A DNA stretch of 64,000 bases from Cadophora sp. MPI-SDFR-AT-0126 (GCA_020747065.1 JAGMVK010000017.1:1054001-1118000); one strand, 5' to 3'. Shown: positions 1 through 11,522, counted from the first letter of the stretch. Numbers and translations are program-made. Notes: generated from the letters alone by a model not told the origin.

Positions 1-412
1 ATAAATGAGCGCGGTCATAAACGAGACGTGCTATGTAATCCTTAGGCATTTTCGGAAGTTGCTTTTGAAATAAGCATTTGAGACCCGTGAGGATAATCCA
101 ACTCTGTCTAGTGCCGTCATTATTGACAACTATGAATTGTATCTCGCCATTTAGCTCTTCTAAAACAGCAGGCTTCAACTCGGTTAGAATGTTTTCGAAC
201 ATTGGAATCTCGTAGCATACCTTGTCTGGGAAAGGAACCCGCCCGGCTGTAGCTGGAAGCTCGACATCTGGTCCTGTAGACCCATCGTGAGAGCTTTTGA
301 TTCTTTTGGTGGCAGGAGGGGTATTCGATTCTTCGGAGGCTTTGCGCTTCGCGACTAGGAGATTTTCCTCGCGATTGGCCAAGAATGACTGCGGATCTCC
401 TCCTTTGTCCAT
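1..412 (-). CDS. gcn5: Histone acetyltransferase GCN5, N-terminal part (partial)
   Basis: Catalytic subunit of the SAGA/ADA nuclear complexes, which acetylate histone H3 tails. The minus strand opens with ATG at 412 ([10 protein letters not shown]). After a basic, low-complexity N-terminus of about 60 residues comes the block typical of fungal Gcn5: a VPFPDK segment, then [12 protein letters not shown], then [20 protein letters not shown], just before the acetyltransferase fold. A 48-bp intron at 173-220 (donor GTATGC, branch TTCTAAC, acceptor AAG) is a multiple of three without stops, so the frame reads through it. Removing it joins PFPDK to PAVLEE, as expected for the family. Exons: 412-221 and 172 to the left edge, where the gene is cut. 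The acetyltransferase domain and bromodomain lie outside. Identification is from remembered family sequence. Confidence 0.88.
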   Translation of the reverse strand, partial: MDKGGDPQSFLANREENLLVAKRKASEESNTPPATKRIKSSHDGSTGPDVELPATAGRVPFPDKVCYEIPMFENILTELKPAVLEELNGEIQFIVVNNDGTRQSWIILTGLKCLFQKQLPKMPKDYIARLVYDRAHL

Positions 413-2628
413 TGTGTTAGGTCAGGTTTGCGCCAACAGGGTCGCCCGTCTTTCGATAACTCGTACTAGTGCAGCTCAGCATTTGGTTATTGAACAGCAC
501 CTTCAGGACGCGGGGAATCAACGTACGCCAGTGAGAAAGCGGAATCTATGGATCTGCTTGGGATCACACACTCACTTGGATTGTATAAATATGTCGTAGT
601 CCTGTATCTCGAATAGCTGACCAAATTTAGGCAACCGAACGGCGCGGGGCTGTCTACTCCGTAGAAAGGCAAAGAAGCGGCGAAATAGATGTTCCGGCCG
701 GCACATCCGCAGCGAAATCCTCGGCAAAGCCCGTTATGGGACCGGACCTTTTGCACCAAAATAGTCTAAATCGCGGTACAACCTACTGACTGACCCTTTC
801 TCCTCGTCCCTCCAGCCCTCAGCCTCAGCCTCAGCCTCGTGGTCCCCACTAAAGTTACAAAGAATCATGGAACGCGTTGACGAGTTCGATTGGTTTTTCA
901 TGCACATTCTGACTGACCAATCGCGTTGGCCTGTCCCATCCATTCCAAGGGAACATCAATCTACTCCTCGCTTTGAACGAAGGTTTGGTTTGGTTTAGTT
1001 TGGTTTGAATGCGACTTCGGAGAATATGTTTGAGCTTTGGCCGCTCTGTAATCTATTTTCTGAATATTGGTGGTGGGAATGCGACGTATATGTTGGCGAT
1101 TATGGTCGGCGCGAACCATACCATTGAGAATTGTAGCGCGGGTGAGACTGTTTTGAAACGCGTAAATATACGGGTCCTGGATCTTATAAACGCGTAGATG
1201 GTTTTGTGATGGCCAAGTTAGGTTGACGTTGGGAGATAATTGTTTTGCTTTTGTTTTCACGCTTCCTTGGGATGGACATGGTAGACCATGACAACTCTGA
1301 TGGCTTCGGCTAATAAAAGGGGGATATCTGAGCTAACCGTCCACTGTTTTCTCCGGTGCTTCTCGTTGGCATTTCTCCAAATACTCCTTCAAATGCGGTG
1401 CACTTTCCATCCATACCAGAGATGCATTTGATCCCTTTCGGCACTGCATCTGATAACTAGATTGTTTCCTATTTGTCGTCTCTTTCCTACCCGCTAGTTC
1501 TTATGCATGATCAAGCCTTCCACTGCCCCGCCATGCACTCCAGCATTTCATGCCCGTCGTTTCTATGCATCATGAATTGTACTGCAGATGGGCTTATAAA
1601 CATGTTATTATGGCGAGAGTCTGTGAATCAAGAGATTTCGATTCAAAGAGTTAATGAACGCATGAGAGAGTAGCTCAAAGCCCCGCTATGCTTTCCAGTT
1701 ATTGTTGAAGTCAGCCGTGAAATGCTAACTTTTCTTGCTTGATACTAGATGTGTCAGCAAGATTAAATGAAGAAGTATTTGATAACAGGAACTATGTGGA
1801 TTGTCCCTCGGGATATTGCTCTTGTCTGACTCGTGAACTTCCTTTCGGCATGACTCTTTCCAATGCCTCCCCATGCATGTATCTCCCCCGTTTTGTATCC
1901 TCGCATTCTCCCATTCTGGCGTTTCCGTCTTCGTCTGTCCTCGAGGAATTCTCCTTGCGTCCATCCATTCTTCCATTCCTCCCTCTTCCGTTGTCATTCC
2001 ACCTCAGAATGACTAAGTACCATACTGAACCAAAAAAATTGTCAAGAACTGACAACAGATCAAAAGCAATTATGCGATCATTTCGGGCGAGGCAACGAAT
2101 GAGATCATGCCCCCACTGGCCGTCCAGCGCACAACCCGTTCAAATCTCGATGCCCAATAACCCCGGAACATTAGATAATCCGGCCATCCAACTCTAAAAT
2201 TTCAGGGGTTCCCTTCAGCCAACCGGCGCCAGAGGAAACACGTCTCTCCACTCAACTCGCGTGTTGGAGGGGCGGCCCCTGACTAGGTGGACAAGCCCTG
2301 CGACAACACACTTCATGATGCTGTTGGCGATCAAGCACGCATGAACACTCGACAACTAAGCATCCATTCCTATATCACCACCGCCATATACCCAGCTGGC
2401 GGATGCGGGTCAATTAAGGTAAGGGCCGGCATAGGATAGGGCAGACCAGCACAACGCACCTTAGGATGGCATTTATTGGTACGGTGAGTATCGTAGTGGG
2501 CAAGGTAGGTCTGTCTGGGTTTCTGGTACAGTAAAAACTCTTCCCCAGTCTCTCCTTCAGTACGTCTTTCTCTTCTCTTGTCTTCGTCAACACCGTCATC
2601 GGTATTTATTTCATACTTTCGTTTCATC
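413..2628. other. Intergenic region between gcn5 and the repeat-protein gene
   Basis: About 2.2 kb shared as the upstream region of the divergent gcn5 (minus) and large repeat-protein gene (plus). I see no coding frame with protein-like composition. The open frames here are short and of biased composition. A small CAGCCT repeat lies near 818-836. Pyrimidine-rich leader sequence precedes the ATG at 2629. Confidence 0.6.
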
Positions 2629-5600
2629 ATGGCGCCGAACTCGCGCCCTCCCTTAACTTCACGCATTCGTGCCTCCTTCGAAGGTCGACGCAAATCCTTC
2701 GAGGGAAGCCGCAAACTCAGCAAATCCGGTCGAGGAACGACCGCAGACAGCAACGGAAATGGCGCCAGTCAGGAGGTCCGGAGTCCTACAGCAGGAGACT
2801 CTGAAGTCAACAGTCCAGTACATGCGAATGGTTTCATTACGCAAGATCCCGATTCGATACGACATGCCGTTGATCAAGCAATCAATGGTGAAGCATTCCA
2901 AACTGCCATCGCGGCGAACCTGGCGAAACTCATCAAACCCTCCATAAAATCGGCTCTGGACACCATACAACCTGTGGTGGAAGCAGTCTACGCACACGAA
3001 ATGCTACTGCGGAAAACGAATCAGAGTGTGGAGGATGTTTTGTCACGGATGGACACAAATGCTGAAACAGCTGCGGCTGCGAGAAGAGAGTCATTCATTG
3101 ATTCCACATATGTTGCTCCAGGCACACCGGCAGATGGAGAGAAGTCTGCAGACGCAGTGGAAGGGGCCGTGAAGCCAAGAGAAATAGTCGCATCAGATCT
3201 CGACCAGTTCAAGCAGTTGATGGAGGAATATAATGCGAAGACACTTGCATCGATCTCCGAGGCCATCGAACCGAATGCCACCAAAATAGCAGAGTTGGCA
3301 CAGGGTGTTAGTGATCTGAATGCGTCGATGGGACCCACAAAAGAGAGTATCGAGTTCCTGAAGTCTGCTTCTGAACAAGCAAATACCACATCTTCAGTTC
3401 TCCAAGCCCAACTGGACCAATTGAAGCTAGATATCGGACAGATCATGGACACTATTGGTGCGGACCTCGGGAAGAACATCCAGGCCATGAGTGAGAAGTC
3501 TGGGGCGCCAGACGCTAATTTACTTTCTTCACATACTACGAAGCTGGATCTCATTTCTACAGACCTGGCTGCCCTGAAGGGGCATGCCGATACAGCTAAG
3601 AAGATCGATGCCATGTCCTCGGAACTGGGAGCCCTGAAAGCCAGTGTTGAGGCTGGTAACGCTTCAAATGCCGAACGTTTCACAAATGTCCTTGCAGCTT
3701 TGGGAGACCATACTACCGTCCTGGGTGAAATTAAAGAGAAAGCACCACATCCAGAGATTCTCGAAGCATTGCAACAATCTAACGATTCTCACGCTCTTCA
3801 CACAACCACATTATCAGAAATTAAAGAGCGATCTCTCGGCTCTGCTCCAGCCCCTGTTATTTCGGAAGGCGGCAGCGTGGATCACTCATCCGCTCTCCAG
3901 CAAATCCAAACTGACCTCACAGCACTCAAAGAGAACATCACAGCCGGCCACACAACAAACAGCGATTTGGGGGCGAAGATTGACACCGTACTCACCACGA
4001 TCGAGGAACACAGGGCCGGGGATCCAGGGGTGGAGATCTTGGCTGCAGTGAAACAGTCGAATGAGTCGCATGCGGCTCATGCAGCTACATTGGAGGGTCT
4101 CAAATCCAATAGTACCGATGTTAACCCGGAGCTGGGTACTCAGATTACTGGTATCGTTGGAAAGCTGAATGAGCACAGTGCTGCACTGGAGGAGATCAAG
4201 GCGTTCGGCGGAACGCATTCGGCTGCTCTTGAGGGCATGAATTCGACTTCAACAGAGCCTCCCGCCGATGCTGGCGACCTATCAGCTCAAATTGCTGCCA
4301 TCATCGCCAAGCTCGATACTCATAGTACGGTATTAGACGAGATCAAAGGATCAAGCTCTGCAAACTCGGAATCGACGCCTTTCGACACAGGTGATCTCAC
4401 TTCTCAGATCAGTGCTATTGTTACGAAGCTTGATACCCATGCTGCTACCTTACATGAGATCAAGGGCCTCAGTGGAGCTCATGCAACTGCACTTGAAGGT
4501 CATGGCACAGCATTGGAAAGCATTAAATCGGTTGCGCCAGAGTCTGCTACTGTCGATACTGGCGATATTGCTTCTCAGATAAGTACAATTGTCGCCAAGC
4601 TTGACTCCCATACCGCCGCTTTGGACGAGATCAAGGGACTTGGTGGTTCACATGCTACTGCTCTTGAGAGCCACGGTGCAGCTCTGGATGGTATCAAGTC
4701 GATGGGTATCAGCGCACCTGCAGAAGGTGCCAACGCCGACTTGGATGGTCAAATCGCTGCCATTGTTGCCACGCTTGAGAAGCATGGGGCCGCCTTGGAG
4801 GACATCAAGACCCATACCACGATGCTCGAAAGCCATGGTCCTATTTTGAACGAGATCAAGACATCGACTGTCGCCCACACTACTGTTCTCGAGAATCATG
4901 GTGCTGCTATTGAAGGGATCAAGTCTCTGGGCGTTACGGTACCCGCCGAAGGTGGAAACGCTGCTCTCGAAAGCCAGATCGCCGCTATCGTTGCTACGCT
5001 TGAAAATCATGGTTCAGCGTTGGGTGAGATCAAGACGTCGACCGGCACCCATGTCACTGCGCTTGAAAGCCATGGAACGGCTCTAGAAAGTCTGAAGTCT
5101 CTGAATGCTGCTCCGCCCGTCGAGAACACGGATGGTCCTGGTATCGAAAGTCAGATCGGTGTCATTATCACGACACTCGAAAGCCACGGTGCCGCGTTGG
5201 AGGAAATCAGGGCCAGCACTGGATCTCACTCGTCGGTTCTGGACGAGATCAAGCTCGCGAGCACCACACATGCTGACGCCCTGGAAGGCATCAAATCACC
5301 TGGCATCCCAGCTGTAACTGCTGCAGACCCTATGAACCTTGCAGCTCTCGAGATCCAAATCGGATCCATCATCAGCACTCTTGAGACCCACAGTGCAGCA
5401 TGGAATGAGATCAAAGCCAGAAGCGATCCTGCAAGTACAGAAGTCGTGCCAACAGACACTGGAAGCGAGAGCGGGGCACCGGAAGGACCTTTCGCGACCA
5501 TCATTGAGACTCTCATGCTACACACCAACTTGCTGAATGAGATCAAGGAAGATGTCGCTGCAGAAATTCTCACTGCTCTGCATGATATTGGCCAAAGTCA

Positions 5601-8600
5601 AGCTAATCAAACAAATCTCCTCACGGAGATCAGAGAAGCAGATCTCGATGATGAGATCCTGACTCTTCTGCATGCCTCGAGCGAGTCTCATGCTAACCAT
5701 ACTTCTGCATTGGATAATATTCATACTGCTGTCCTGCTATCGAATGAGTCACATACCGCACATGCTACTTCGCTGGATGAGATCAAGTCCAGATCCGTCG
5801 AATCTGCTACTCCGGCAGGAGAGGCACACGGGCTTGGCGATCTGAAAGAGACGATAAGCAGTATTGCGGAGAAACTTGAGGCGTACAGTGCCACGCTCTC
5901 TGCCATCAAGGATGCTACTGCTGCTTCGAATGACTCTCATGCCGCTCATGCCACGTCTTTGGATGAGATCAAGTCGAGATCTATTGACGCTGCTCCGGCT
6001 GAGGGGGCCAATCTTGGAGCGTTGGAGGCGCAGCTTGGAAGTATTGTCATGAAACTTGATGATAGTACTGCGGTGTTGTCAGCAATCAAGGACGCTACTG
6101 GTATGTCTAATGAGTCGCATGCTGCCCATGCTGCGATATTGGCAGATATCAAAGGCAAGACTGCTTCATCTGTCGAATCGCACAATGCGCATGCAACGAT
6201 CTTGGGCGAGATCAAGGATGCAACGCTAGCATCGAAAGAGTTGCACTCAAGTCATATTACCTCGTTATCTGACCTCAAAGACGCTACATCTGGATTCTAT
6301 GATAATCACGCCGCTACATTGTCCGAAATCAAGGAAGCGACATTGGCTGCTAAGGATGCCCATGCTTCTCACACAGCAGACTTCACGGAGCTCAAGTCCA
6401 TTCAGCCTAGCGCCACGACAGCACCAGAAAATACAGATCTCTCTGCACTGGAGACACAAATAACCTCCATTCTGACCACCTTAGAATCTCAAACCGCCAC
6501 CCTCTCAGCTATCCAAGAAGGCACAGCAGCCGCTAATCCCGAGATCCTGGCCGCCATCCAGCAGTCCCACGACTTGCTTTCTTCTCACGGCCCATTGCTG
6601 GAATCTATCAAAGAAGGGACGTCCCACGGCGATATCCTTACCAACATCTCGGAGCTCAAATCCATTCTCGAGGAATCTAAAGCAGACGTCGCTTCCCACG
6701 GTGCTCTAGTCAAAGATCTGCACGCCGAGACCAAAGATTCCCACTCAGAACTCGCGTCAGCCATCGGTGCCCTCGCACTCGGCGGTGCAGCTGGAGCCGG
6801 AGCTACAGCCTTCCTGTACAAGGACGACGATTCCGACTCAGCTGTTCTCGACGAAGTCAAAGCTGTTCGTGCTCTAATCGAGACCAGTGCCGCGAATGTA
6901 GAAGACACGAGGGAGAAAGTGGCCACTCTTGCAAACCAAATCGAGATCAACCACACCACTATCACGACCAGTATATCCACGCTGAGCGATGAGATCAAAG
7001 CTGAAATCGATGCCACTGGTACCGGGATTGTGGAGTCGATCACGGCACTGAATGGAGACTTGCGAGCCATTGATATATCTCCACTCTCAACCTCCCTTGA
7101 GCAACATGGCGCAGACATCAAGACCCTCTCCACACAACTCGATAATCTGGACAGCAATATCAAGGAGAACAACACGCATATCACAACACTCCATAGTGGG
7201 GTTCACCTCAATGACACAGGTATCGACCAACTGAAAGACCATGCCGTTTCACGCTCCGTGCCTTTTGCTTTTGCAGAGGAAGCTGAACCAATGCCGATGA
7301 CGGAAGGTGCTTGGTTTGGAAGTGCAAGAAGTGGAAGTCGAAGTCCTACTCTTTCGAGGGCCGTGTCGCGGAGTGCTGTTGAGCCGGCTGCTGAGGATGA
7401 AGAGCCGCTTGCGCAGAATGTGATATCTGAAGAGGAGCCACCTGTTTTCGATGCTACCGCTGTTGAGGACGAAGATTATCCCGAAAGCGAGGAGGAAAGG
7501 CCTGAGGGTGTCTTGTCGCCGATCGCCGAGGAAGAGCACAGTGATGAGCCCGAAATTTTAGGTGAAGCACAACCGACCTCGAAGGAAATCCCCGATGACG
7601 CGCCACAGGCAGAAGTCGTTGAAGCCGAAACACAAATCGAAACCCCGCCAATGATCGATGCTCCTGATGACGAGCCTGAAACTGTCTCTGAAGTTGTCGA
7701 TGATGCTCCTAGATCGATTGAAGATCCCGTGCTTAGAGCCGAGCCAGTAGCCGAGGACCACGCGGAAAGCAAAGATATGCAGGTCGATGATGATGATGAT
7801 GATTTGCCCAAGTTAGAAGAGGCTATTGACGCTGAAACTTTGCCTGCAGAGCATGTTGTTGCTGAGACCGATCTCATCCCCAGCGAAGCAGCTGAGATCG
7901 ACACGAGTGATGAATTGGAGCCCGTAGAAGATGTGGCCGTGGACAATGAGCACGAGCTTTTAGCGGGTGATGAAGCCGTCGAGGCTTACCCGATCCCAGC
8001 GGCAGACGAAGTCAAGGCTGTTGATGAGCCGGGACCCGAAGCCGCCGTCGATTTGCCATCCGACGAGAATTCGATCGCTGGAGATGCCAGTGTTGAGACT
8101 GACGCCGGTCCGACCGAGCAAGAGCACTTTGCAGAAACTCAAGTCGAGGACGTAGCCGAGACGACTGAGCTCCCAAAGTCTGAGTCGATTGTTGAAGATG
8201 CTTCTGTAGTTGACATTTCTACAGTTGAGAATACATTAGCCGAAGAACCGGATACTCAGGAAACGAAAGTTGACGAATCTTCAATCGAACAGCAAAACAT
8301 CAGCAAAGATCTTTCTCCTCAACAAGAGTCTACACCCATCGAGGAGTCCATTGCCACATCTGCAAGTGTTGATTTACCAGAGGGCGCAACAGTCTATGAA
8401 CGAGCGGTTCAGCCTGGAGATGACATGGGTGATGAACATGGGTCACTTGTTGAATACACTGAAAATCTGCCTACTCCCAAAAGCTCAGAGCCTTTGGAGA
8501 ACGCAGATGTGGCTGATCTCAAGTCTGAGGAACGAATATCAAGACCTGCTTCCCCTATTGAGCATTCTGAGGATAATGATGGCCCTGGAAGTCCCCTTTC

Positions 8601-10290
8601 TCCAGTTCAACCTGCTGCTATAGATTCATCGGACACCATCGAAGGACACCATGCTGTGTTGGAACACGACGAAAATCTACCTTCACAAGATGCAAATTGG
8701 CCACTTTCCACTCACGAGACTGTCCGAACCAGCTCACCCTTCATTGAATCACCCATCATGGCCCGAGATCTAGTCGAACATAACGTCAATTCTCCAGTGG
8801 AACATGCAACCTTCCTCCCGCCCTCGCATCAAAACCTTCTTGGTGACCAAGGCCTTGACTCGGGGCATGCCACACCTCTCGACGATGCTCGATCCAACCC
8901 ATTCGAAGACTCCGATAATCTAATGTCTCCAAAGTCAGTCATTTCCCCAGAAGCTGAGAATTCCGACGATGTAGTGTCTCCTTCGTCCGAACACGATACT
9001 CCAGCCTTCACAGATATGAGACAGAGAACTCCCGTGCAGAGCCAGCTTTCGGATAGTCCTCAATTCTCTCCTGCGCCAACCTTTCCCGTATATCCAGGCA
9101 CCAGTCCGCAGCTGCCTCAGCAAAATTCTGATGAATCGGACGATGCCATGTCACCTGTAGCCGAATATGATGCTCAAGGCTTGCCCCACATGACACAAGA
9201 ATCTCCTTTCCAAAGTCGCCAACCTGATACCTCATATGACCCATCATCGCCACAGTTCGAACGTGGGTCCACAAGAGGTCTGCAGCGTGAGAGTAGTTTC
9301 GACTATCCGCAGGAAAATTATGAGCCAGCAATGCTTCCTAGACACTTCGCCGACCGACCGCATGGGCGATCATTTGAGGACGATGATTTCAGATCCCATG
9401 ACGCTGGCTTCGCGCCCCAAGGTCTTGGTCGCAGATCTCCCCTGCAGCCACTGGATGACGATGACTACCGAGCTGGTCAGTATGAGCGCTACAGTCCCGA
9501 TCCAGAGTTGTCCGACTTGAGACAAAGATTGCCTGTAGACTCTGCCCCCTACGATGACTCCTACGGAACGCTGCCACCTCATCTACAACTCGACTCGGCC
9601 TCCCCCGCTGCCCGGCAGAGGTCACCAATCCAGCCTTTCGAAGACGAGTACAGCTCACCTCTCCAACAGCGGCACAGTCCGGAACTCGAATCATCACCTT
9701 TCGCACAACACCAGTACTCACCAGAGACAACGCCGCCACGCCAAGGCACACTCCCGCCACATCTCCAACTCGATAGCCCAGCCTTTGGATCCGCATCGCC
9801 TATCGACCCCTACTCTGAACGCGACTCCGAAATCGTCTCCCCAAGCTCCGAGTTCGCCGTCCCTATCACACCAGGCATGTCTGCAAAACCAGCTTTGAAA
9901 CCTACCGATCAAGCCGACGCTCTCCGTTCCCCAGAATCGGAACTCGATGAGCCTTCCTTTCAACCACAATCACAGCCTGACACAAGCAAAGGCAAAGCCA
10001 TAGCCTCACCCGGCCCACTATCCCCTGATCTCGGCTCACCAGCTGAATTCGGATTCAGTCGTGAGGAAACAGAGACGGAACCAGAGTCTGCGCTAGCTAG
10101 TCCTACTAGCCCTGCGTTCTCGGAGGGAGGGACGATGGTGGAGAGTGGCGGTGGAAAGAAGAAGAAAAAGGGGAAGAAGGATAAGAAGGTTGCTGGTGGG
10201 GGAGGGGGAGGGGGAGGGGGAGGGGGAGGGGGTAAGAAGGGGAAGAAGGAGAAGGTTCCGTTTGAGATGGAGGGCGAAGATGCGGAGTAG
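2629..10290 (+). CDS. Large repeat-rich coiled-coil protein, unknown function
   Basis: Single-exon gene of 2553 codons. I start it at ATG 2629 (MAPNSRPPLTSRIRASF) rather than 17 codons upstream, because the S/R-rich N-terminus matches my memory of an uncharacterised ascomycete family. Residues 1-100 are basic and Ser-rich, followed by a helical segment that contains QTAIAANLAKLIKPSIKSAL. Roughly residues 200-1400 are degenerate helical repeats of about 30-45 residues with cores such as LESHGTALESLKS and HAAHATSLDEIKS, probably a long coiled coil. A short Gly/Ala-rich hydrophobic stretch (GALALGGAAGAGATAFLY) follows. The next 900 residues are acidic and Pro/Ser-rich (PEST-like, with many SP sites). 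The tail is Lys-rich with 13 consecutive glycines. A scaffold role at a membrane or septum is only a guess. Composition resembles involucrin-type fungal proteins. Confidence 0.85.
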   Translation: MAPNSRPPLTSRIRASFEGRRKSFEGSRKLSKSGRGTTADSNGNGASQEVRSPTAGDSEVNSPVHANGFITQDPDSIRHAVDQAINGEAFQTAIAANLAKLIKPSIKSALDTIQPVVEAVYAHEMLLRKTNQSVEDVLSRMDTNAETAAAARRESFIDSTYVAPGTPADGEKSADAVEGAVKPREIVASDLDQFKQLMEEYNAKTLASISEAIEPNATKIAELAQGVSDLNASMGPTKESIEFLKSASEQANTTSSVLQAQLDQLKLDIGQIMDTIGADLGKNIQAMSEKSGAPDANLLSSHTTKLDLISTDLAALKGHADTAKKIDAMSSELGALKASVEAGNASNAERFTNVLAALGDHTTVLGEIKEKAPHPEILEALQQSNDSHALHTTTLSEIKERSLGSAPAPVISEGGSVDHSSALQQIQTDLTALKENITAGHTTNSDLGAKIDTVLTTIEEHRAGDPGVEILAAVKQSNESHAAHAATLEGLKSNSTDVNPELGTQITGIVGKLNEHSAALEEIKAFGGTHSAALEGMNSTSTEPPADAGDLSAQIAAIIAKLDTHSTVLDEIKGSSSANSESTPFDTGDLTSQISAIVTKLDTHAATLHEIKGLSGAHATALEGHGTALESIKSVAPESATVDTGDIASQISTIVAKLDSHTAALDEIKGLGGSHATALESHGAALDGIKSMGISAPAEGANADLDGQIAAIVATLEKHGAALEDIKTHTTMLESHGPILNEIKTSTVAHTTVLENHGAAIEGIKSLGVTVPAEGGNAALESQIAAIVATLENHGSALGEIKTSTGTHVTALESHGTALESLKSLNAAPPVENTDGPGIESQIGVIITTLESHGAALEEIRASTGSHSSVLDEIKLASTTHADALEGIKSPGIPAVTAADPMNLAALEIQIGSIISTLETHSAAWNEIKARSDPASTEVVPTDTGSESGAPEGPFATIIETLMLHTNLLNEIKEDVAAEILTALHDIGQSQANQTNLLTEIREADLDDEILTLLHASSESHANHTSALDNIHTAVLLSNESHTAHATSLDEIKSRSVESATPAGEAHGLGDLKETISSIAEKLEAYSATLSAIKDATAASNDSHAAHATSLDEIKSRSIDAAPAEGANLGALEAQLGSIVMKLDDSTAVLSAIKDATGMSNESHAAHAAILADIKGKTASSVESHNAHATILGEIKDATLASKELHSSHITSLSDLKDATSGFYDNHAATLSEIKEATLAAKDAHASHTADFTELKSIQPSATTAPENTDLSALETQITSILTTLESQTATLSAIQEGTAAANPEILAAIQQSHDLLSSHGPLLESIKEGTSHGDILTNISELKSILEESKADVASHGALVKDLHAETKDSHSELASAIGALALGGAAGAGATAFLYKDDDSDSAVLDEVKAVRALIETSAANVEDTREKVATLANQIEINHTTITTSISTLSDEIKAEIDATGTGIVESITALNGDLRAIDISPLSTSLEQHGADIKTLSTQLDNLDSNIKENNTHITTLHSGVHLNDTGIDQLKDHAVSRSVPFAFAEEAEPMPMTEGAWFGSARSGSRSPTLSRAVSRSAVEPAAEDEEPLAQNVISEEEPPVFDATAVEDEDYPESEEERPEGVLSPIAEEEHSDEPEILGEAQPTSKEIPDDAPQAEVVEAETQIETPPMIDAPDDEPETVSEVVDDAPRSIEDPVLRAEPVAEDHAESKDMQVDDDDDDLPKLEEAIDAETLPAEHVVAETDLIPSEAAEIDTSDELEPVEDVAVDNEHELLAGDEAVEAYPIPAADEVKAVDEPGPEAAVDLPSDENSIAGDASVETDAGPTEQEHFAETQVEDVAETTELPKSESIVEDASVVDISTVENTLAEEPDTQETKVDESSIEQQNISKDLSPQQESTPIEESIATSASVDLPEGATVYERAVQPGDDMGDEHGSLVEYTENLPTPKSSEPLENADVADLKSEERISRPASPIEHSEDNDGPGSPLSPVQPAAIDSSDTIEGHHAVLEHDENLPSQDANWPLSTHETVRTSSPFIESPIMARDLVEHNVNSPVEHATFLPPSHQNLLGDQGLDSGHATPLDDARSNPFEDSDNLMSPKSVISPEAENSDDVVSPSSEHDTPAFTDMRQRTPVQSQLSDSPQFSPAPTFPVYPGTSPQLPQQNSDESDDAMSPVAEYDAQGLPHMTQESPFQSRQPDTSYDPSSPQFERGSTRGLQRESSFDYPQENYEPAMLPRHFADRPHGRSFEDDDFRSHDAGFAPQGLGRRSPLQPLDDDDYRAGQYERYSPDPELSDLRQRLPVDSAPYDDSYGTLPPHLQLDSASPAARQRSPIQPFEDEYSSPLQQRHSPELESSPFAQHQYSPETTPPRQGTLPPHLQLDSPAFGSASPIDPYSERDSEIVSPSSEFAVPITPGMSAKPALKPTDQADALRSPESELDEPSFQPQSQPDTSKGKAIASPGPLSPDLGSPAEFGFSREETETEPESALASPTSPAFSEGGTMVESGGGKKKKKGKKDKKVAGGGGGGGGGGGGGKKGKKEKVPFEMEGEDAE
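10197..10232 (+). repeat. G-rich (GGGGGA)n tract inside coding sequence
   Basis: About five GGGGGA units encode the polyglycine run near the C-terminus of the large repeat protein. With four or more G-runs in a row the coding strand meets the usual G-quadruplex pattern. Slippage in 6-bp units would keep the reading frame. Confidence 0.85.
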
Positions 10291-11522
10291 TGCCGCGAAT
10301 GTGGTGAGAGTTTGTGGTAAGGGATGATTCTGGATGAGGATAATGGCAGTTTGGAAGACGGCTTGCTGGATATATACACGAATTGATGGGTGTATAGATT
10401 TGTGGAGGAATGAATGTATGGATATATGGGTACACGGACGGATTTAATGCTGGAAAGCAGGTCGGCGCAATACTTCTGCGATCTTTTTTTACAATCTTTC
10501 TTTGGGAGAATAAAGTCGATACCTTCGCTATACTTTTCCTTTATCTTCTGCCACTCACTGGCTCAAATTGTCTCTCTACCTAGCTACACATCTATCAACT
10601 TGATATCTTCTCTGTTATTATCGTTATTGGTAGTTTAGGGTGGATATATGGTGTTGGACTCGTGTTGGGATTTGGGAGGAAAACTGGATGGGGGCGGCCT
10701 TTTGTTGTTGCTTTTTGTTGCTTTGTTAGTTGTTGGAGAGAACGGATATGGATCTATGCTTGAATACATTCAGTACTTGTCGACGCGTGTGCTTTCGTGG
10801 ATGATTTGTGATTTGACATGTCTTGTAAGATGATAGATAATGTGTTTGATTTAAATTTTCCTTGTTAGAGGAGCGAAGCCAAGGGAAGTCACTTAACCTT
10901 TGCTATCAGTCGACAACTCCGCATTTGTGAAGTACTTTGATATGTCTTGTGAAATGGCAGACATTTCTTCGCATTAGCTTCGTCTCATCACATGAGCGAG
11001 ATCAGTGGACTTAATTGACACCAGTGGGTGATTATGCATTCGTGAACTACTCTCAATTGTCCTGCAAAGTGATAGGCACTTTCTTCAATGTAGCTTCTGG
11101 TCGTTAATTGAGCGGAATCAGTGGACTTTCTTTGATACTGGTCGACGATTATACACTCATAAACTACTCTGACATATCTTGTCGAATACCAGGCACCTTC
11201 TCTGGTTTGATTTGCCTTGACTTGGGAGCAAAGCAGTCATGTGCTTGTTCTTCCCCTCCGTCCGCACTAACTCGAGCTAACACTAGCCTCTCGCTTATCA
11301 TGTTGACAAACTACACTCGAAGCAACTTTTTTCCCTCTCTCCCGCACCTTCAACTTCGAGGGCGTTTGACCGACGCGTCGTTGAGACAACAACTGAGTCA
11401 GTACTGCTTCGATCTCTATCGTCTCGCATGATATTTATAGCAAGGTGCAAGTACCGACACTCTTTTGGGTAATAGGACATCAAAGCTTACGCGTCGGCGT
11501 TTCTCGAATTCAGCTTCCAATC
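10291..11522. other. Intergenic region with degenerate tandem repeats
   Basis: Downstream of the repeat-protein gene and upstream of the 2EXR gene. The first 550 bp look like 3' flank without coding signal. The stretch 10871-11240 holds the tandem repeat listed separately. The last 250 bp are the probable promoter and leader of the 2EXR gene. Confidence 0.6.
10871..11240. repeat. Degenerate 116-123 bp tandem repeat, about 3 copies
   Basis: Units begin at 10871, 10994, 11110 and (partial) 11226, each opening with a GAGCGA/GAGCGG/GAGCAA-like word. Units share GATCAGTGGACTT-type, GTGAACTACTCT-type and TGTCTTGT-type words, and each carries CAGGCAC/GATAGGCAC/GGCAGACA followed by TTTCTTC or CTTCTC. 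Spacing is 123, 116 and 116 bp. Copies are diverged and I see no open frame through them, so this is a decayed minisatellite of unknown origin in the promoter region of the 2EXR gene. Confidence 0.7.

Noticed and set aside
1739..2197. 152-residue frame upstream of the large repeat gene
   Set aside because: Biased composition with overlapping frames on both strands of equal quality; no motif or splice context.
3021..3683. 220-residue minus-strand frame opposite the repeat protein
   Set aside because: Antisense shadow of a strongly biased coding sequence. The same applies to similar frames at 6585-7184 and 7476-7946.
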